From IMG/VR virus record IMGVR_UViG_3300006868_000028, positions 1-50,296 of that record: 50,296 bases of DNA, one strand, 5' to 3'. Made by a program: the position numbers and the translations under genes. Below, piece after piece: positions 47,473 to 50,296 of this stretch (the stretch's first letter is position 1; the number at the start of each line of letters is the position of its first letter). The notes beneath the pieces are model-generated. The model had not been told where the DNA came from. It made no database searches and saw only the letters and a program-made list of their open reading frames with translations. The DNA comes from a virus.

Positions 47473-47707
47473 CCTCTTTCTTTTTAGAGAATTTATCTAC
47501 CGATGCCAATCCCAAACACCCGAATGCTAATGCAGCCACTGCATTGACAAGCGTAGGTGATGGTGCTACGTGCTCCTCACTGAATGCATTCTGATACATC
47601 GTAATACACAATGTGATTGCACATAGGATACCCATAATGCGTTTGCTTGATGGGTTGCCACTCTCGTCTGAGAGCACGCCGTTAATCCAACCGATTACCT
47701 TTTTCAT
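47456..47707 (-). CDS. Holin-like protein with two membrane segments (83 aa)
   Basis: MKKVIGWINGVLSDESGNPS, then SSKRIMGILCAITLCITMYQ and LVNAVAALAFGCLGLASVDK followed by KKKEDDSAE. Two membrane segments, the pattern GNPSSKR..G.LCA..LC.TM and VAALA.GCLGL.SVDKF, and the charged end are typical of a class II holin found in Bacteroidota phages. It would permit release of the wall enzyme. It lies three bases after the large virion gene. Confidence 0.75.
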   Translation of the reverse strand: MKKVIGWINGVLSDESGNPSSKRIMGILCAITLCITMYQNAFSEEHVAPSPTLVNAVAALAFGCLGLASVDKFSKKKEDDSAE

Positions 47708-47709
47708 AA

Positions 47710-50296
47710 TTATCGCTTTTTAAATAATTCATCTCTATATGGAGCGTCGTTCTCAATGTACTCAGGAAGAACAAGTGCATCTCCATTGCTATCCGTAGGC
47801 CAAGCATCATCAAACTTGATGTGACGGATGTAACCTTCAGTCAAGTCATTGGCGTTGGTAACAATCTTACTCATCTCAGCACGCAAGTTTTTCTTGACAT
47901 CTTTCTGCTCCGCCTTTCTACGAACCTCTTCCGTAGCGTCAGGATACTTCTCATCAAACTCACTCATATCAGCGTTCAACACCTCGTCATCAGCACCTGA
48001 TTCAAAGTCGTACATCAATTGCTCAAGGCCATCGTAGATAAGTGCGCCGCGTAGTGCGAAGTAAGTCATCTCCTCCTGTGGCGTCATCTCAATCTGCTCA
48101 CCAAGTTCATTCACCATATTTGGGAACTGATGCTTCGGAACAAAGATGTTGTTGTCAAGGAAGTACTCTCTGAAGAACTTGTGTACACCTTCCTCAGTCT
48201 TCGCAGGCTGAACAAGTACCGGCAAGTAGTTGTCGTAACTCGGAACTACAGGACGACCGAATTGGTCCATAATAGGGAAGTCAGGGTCAACCATATGCAT
48301 ATCACGCATCAAGTCTTTGAAGTATCCTTCAGGATTTTCTGACGAGCCAATCTTCTGTTGAATGGCACGGCCCGACATTCCTCTACCGGTACGGGTAACC
48401 TGACGCACAATGTTAGGCGTAAGCAATCCGCTACCAATATTCTCAAAGAACTGATATAACTTATCCGTAGTCTTCTTCAACTTGGTGTCTACCTGTGCCT
48501 GAGAAGATTGGAATCCACTCGGCTGAATCTCCTTGAACAAGTCACTCAATCCCTTCACAAGTGTGGTCTCATTCATTGACGCCAACATTGAGGTGACATA
48601 CGTAGCAGCAGTAGACAATGCTCTGTTAGCCTGAGCGTCAGAGTTATCACCGAAACGTTCGTGGTCACGGATGGTTCCCACTGCGGCCAAGGTCATAAAC
48701 ACCATACTATCACGATAGTCAATGCGCTTACGCTTGCTCACCGGCAACACCTCGCCAAAATTATCAGGAGAGAATGAGCGGTTGATTGTAATAGTGAACG
48801 GCTTGTACACATTGTTGGACGACAACTGATATCTCTTGGCGTAGTCCGATGGACCTGCACCCGTGATGCTCATCCAAGGTAGTTGCTCGTCATCATCATC
48901 ACCTCCCATTGTCATACCATACAAGAACATTGTAATCATCGTACCAATCGTAGCACGCGAACGAGCCAATGCTTTCTCGTAATCATTCACTTCAGTCCAA
49001 GTGCCACCACGTCCTAACTTACGAGCATTCTTGCCTAAAAGTTTTGTTGTTATTCCTGCGCTCTGCTTGAAGAAACCAAGTGGGCTGTAAGCATATCCTC
49101 GGTTAGCAACGTTCACAAGGATACGAGCAAACGGAATGAACAATGCTTTAGTACCCTGAATTACAGGACCCATTGGCTTGTCCTTTGTTTGCTTTATCGT
49201 ACCGACAAACAAACTGTAGAGTTGACCCATAAATCCTTCAGGCTCGTAGTTGTAAGTATACTCCTGACCTTTTCGGTAGGCACGCTCACCCATCTTCTCA
49301 GTCACCTCAGCGGCACGAGCAAGTTCGAATACTCTGATGCGATGTGCAGGAGTACCCTTCTTGTACCCTTCCGCTACAGCCTTGTCGGCATATCCTTTGT
49401 ATCTCGCCTCACGTTCAGGGTCAGTGCCAAACACTAACTCACGAGCCTTGTCAGTGAGTTGCTCATCCGTAGCAAACTTGTGCTCACGCTTCAGGCGAGA
49501 CTTCATAAGTTCAAGTTGCGCCGACTGACCCATCGTAGAGAACGCCACGTCAGTACCAATCAAGGTACGTCCGAAGTATTTCATAATACTCGGGTTGAAT
49601 ATCGTAAGCATCACACGACCGATGGCAGTTGATATCTTGTTGCTGCCCTCAAAAATTCCACGACCATCCTTCTGAGTAATCTGAGCAAGACCGCCCTTCA
49701 TATATTCGTAGATAGGCAACCCTTCGGTGAGTTTCGTATCATCAAACTTACCTGTAGATAATCCCGGAACGTTAGTGTTAAATCCGTACTGAACACCCGT
49801 AGACATAATGTATCGGAAGATATCAAAGGCAGGGAGCATACCCTTTAGCATACCCCAATAGTATGCACCAAAGTCTCTCACACTTCGTCCTGCTAAAGCC
49901 TCAGTACTACCTTCAAATATCATTTGTTGGAACGAGCCGTAGATGTTCTTGAGGTTGGTACCATAACCTGAAAGCAGGTTACTGTAGTATTGATTCTCAA
50001 GAATCTCGTACAATGATACCGGCAAGGTCTCGCTCACAAAGCGTAGCAATGCCGCTTCAGCCTCAATCTTTGGAAGACCCTCTTCAGCATTCTTCATCGC
50101 AGCGTGTAGCCTGCGTACCATTGCTGCATCCTCCTCACTCAACGGCTCCTCACCCTTGGCACGAAGTCTATTGTTGATGTGCTGAACGTAGTAACTTCCC
50201 GAACCTTTCGATAAGATAGATGCCGCTTGAATGAACCTACCTTTCTGGGTAAGTTCTGGAAGCAGCACATCCATAAGTTGATGAGAGTACCCTCGG
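47710..50296 (-). CDS. Large virion/ejection-like protein, N-terminus cut by window edge
   Basis: At least 861 codons open to the right edge; the frame continues upstream of the first ATG (50274) without a stop, so the start is outside. The composition mixes amphipathic and hydrophobic helices (GMLPAFDIFRYIMSTGVQYG, LFIPFARILVNVANRGYAYS, IGTMITMFLYGMTMGG) with basic segments. The order of features resembles the C-terminal part of large polyvalent proteins (LPD38-type) and internal or ejection proteins of podoviruses, which enter the cell with the DNA. The C-terminus is acidic and helical. Confidence 0.6.
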   Translation of the reverse strand, partial: RGYSHQLMDVLLPELTQKGRFIQAASILSKGSGSYYVQHINNRLRAKGEEPLSEEDAAMVRRLHAAMKNAEEGLPKIEAEAALLRFVSETLPVSLYEILENQYYSNLLSGYGTNLKNIYGSFQQMIFEGSTEALAGRSVRDFGAYYWGMLKGMLPAFDIFRYIMSTGVQYGFNTNVPGLSTGKFDDTKLTEGLPIYEYMKGGLAQITQKDGRGIFEGSNKISTAIGRVMLTIFNPSIMKYFGRTLIGTDVAFSTMGQSAQLELMKSRLKREHKFATDEQLTDKARELVFGTDPEREARYKGYADKAVAEGYKKGTPAHRIRVFELARAAEVTEKMGERAYRKGQEYTYNYEPEGFMGQLYSLFVGTIKQTKDKPMGPVIQGTKALFIPFARILVNVANRGYAYSPLGFFKQSAGITTKLLGKNARKLGRGGTWTEVNDYEKALARSRATIGTMITMFLYGMTMGGDDDDEQLPWMSITGAGPSDYAKRYQLSSNNVYKPFTITINRSFSPDNFGEVLPVSKRKRIDYRDSMVFMTLAAVGTIRDHERFGDNSDAQANRALSTAATYVTSMLASMNETTLVKGLSDLFKEIQPSGFQSSQAQVDTKLKKTTDKLYQFFENIGSGLLTPNIVRQVTRTGRGMSGRAIQQKIGSSENPEGYFKDLMRDMHMVDPDFPIMDQFGRPVVPSYDNYLPVLVQPAKTEEGVHKFFREYFLDNNIFVPKHQFPNMVNELGEQIEMTPQEEMTYFALRGALIYDGLEQLMYDFESGADDEVLNADMSEFDEKYPDATEEVRRKAEQKDVKKNLRAEMSKIVTNANDLTEGYIRHIKFDDAWPTDSNGDALVLPEYIENDAPYRDELFKKR

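Overview
The window is a segment of a double-stranded DNA phage that infects a member of Bacteroidota, probably an aquatic Flavobacteria-like host. The evidence is a complete head and packaging module (large terminase, P22-type portal, scaffold-like protein, HK97-fold capsid protein), a tail assembly resembling the ring and muzzle proteins of crAss-like and other Bacteroidota podoviruses, and repeated promoters of the Bacteroidota type (TTG about 20 nt before TAnnTTTG; TATATTTG occurs perfectly several times). No integrase, bona fide tRNA, CRISPR array or insertion sequence was found. Both ends cut through coding sequence, so this is part of a larger genome or an incomplete contig.

Layout. 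1-23.3 kb (minus strand): virion module, read right to left from TerL, portal, scaffold and major capsid protein through a block of tail-fibre/adhesin genes to three ring/connector-like proteins and a large muzzle-like protein cut by the left edge. 23.3-29.9 kb (plus): a compact, translationally coupled run containing a phage-encoded PAS histidine kinase, a stand-alone receiver and a coiled-coil membrane protein, then small basic proteins (several sharing an N-terminal IKKK-like leader), a Cys-cluster protein, and later a lytic transglycosylase-like enzyme and a DUF5675 protein. A few small minus-strand genes sit inside this region. 29.9-33.8 kb (minus): many very small overlapping genes, probably early functions, with a GroES-like protein and a putative nuclease. 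33.8-34.6 kb: gene-free divergent region with repeats, a possible replication origin or control region. 34.6-41 kb (plus): an RNA-rich island around an amidoligase and a class II glutamine amidotransferase fused to a gamma-glutamylcyclotransferase-like domain. 41-47 kb (plus): replication and recombination (DnaA domain IV-like protein, annealing-type protein, RecE-like nuclease, primase-helicase, Holliday-junction-resolvase-like nuclease, SSB-like protein). 46.9-50.3 kb (minus): spanin-like pair, holin-like protein and a very large probable virion or ejection protein cut by the right edge.

The most unusual part is 34.6-39.4 kb. A Bacteroidota-type promoter precedes about 560 nt of non-coding, highly structured sequence (long-range 9-bp helices, GNRA hairpins, a three-way junction, crossing helices). 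After it, genes are separated by two recurring RNA motifs: (i) tRNA-like minihelices made of an acceptor-like stem, a 10-11 nt linker containing ATGGT, and a perfect T-arm with a TTCGANT loop, three copies; and (ii) a small H-type pseudoknot in four copies, whose two stems differ in sequence but keep pairing, three of them followed by CTAYCAAAA. The pseudoknot lies in front of both the amidoligase and the glutamine-amidotransferase genes, so the two enzymes probably share RNA-level control. The alternation pseudoknot-gene-T-arm resembles the plan of tmRNA, but with full-length genes in place of the tag. All of this was found by eye and needs covariance-model and expression tests.
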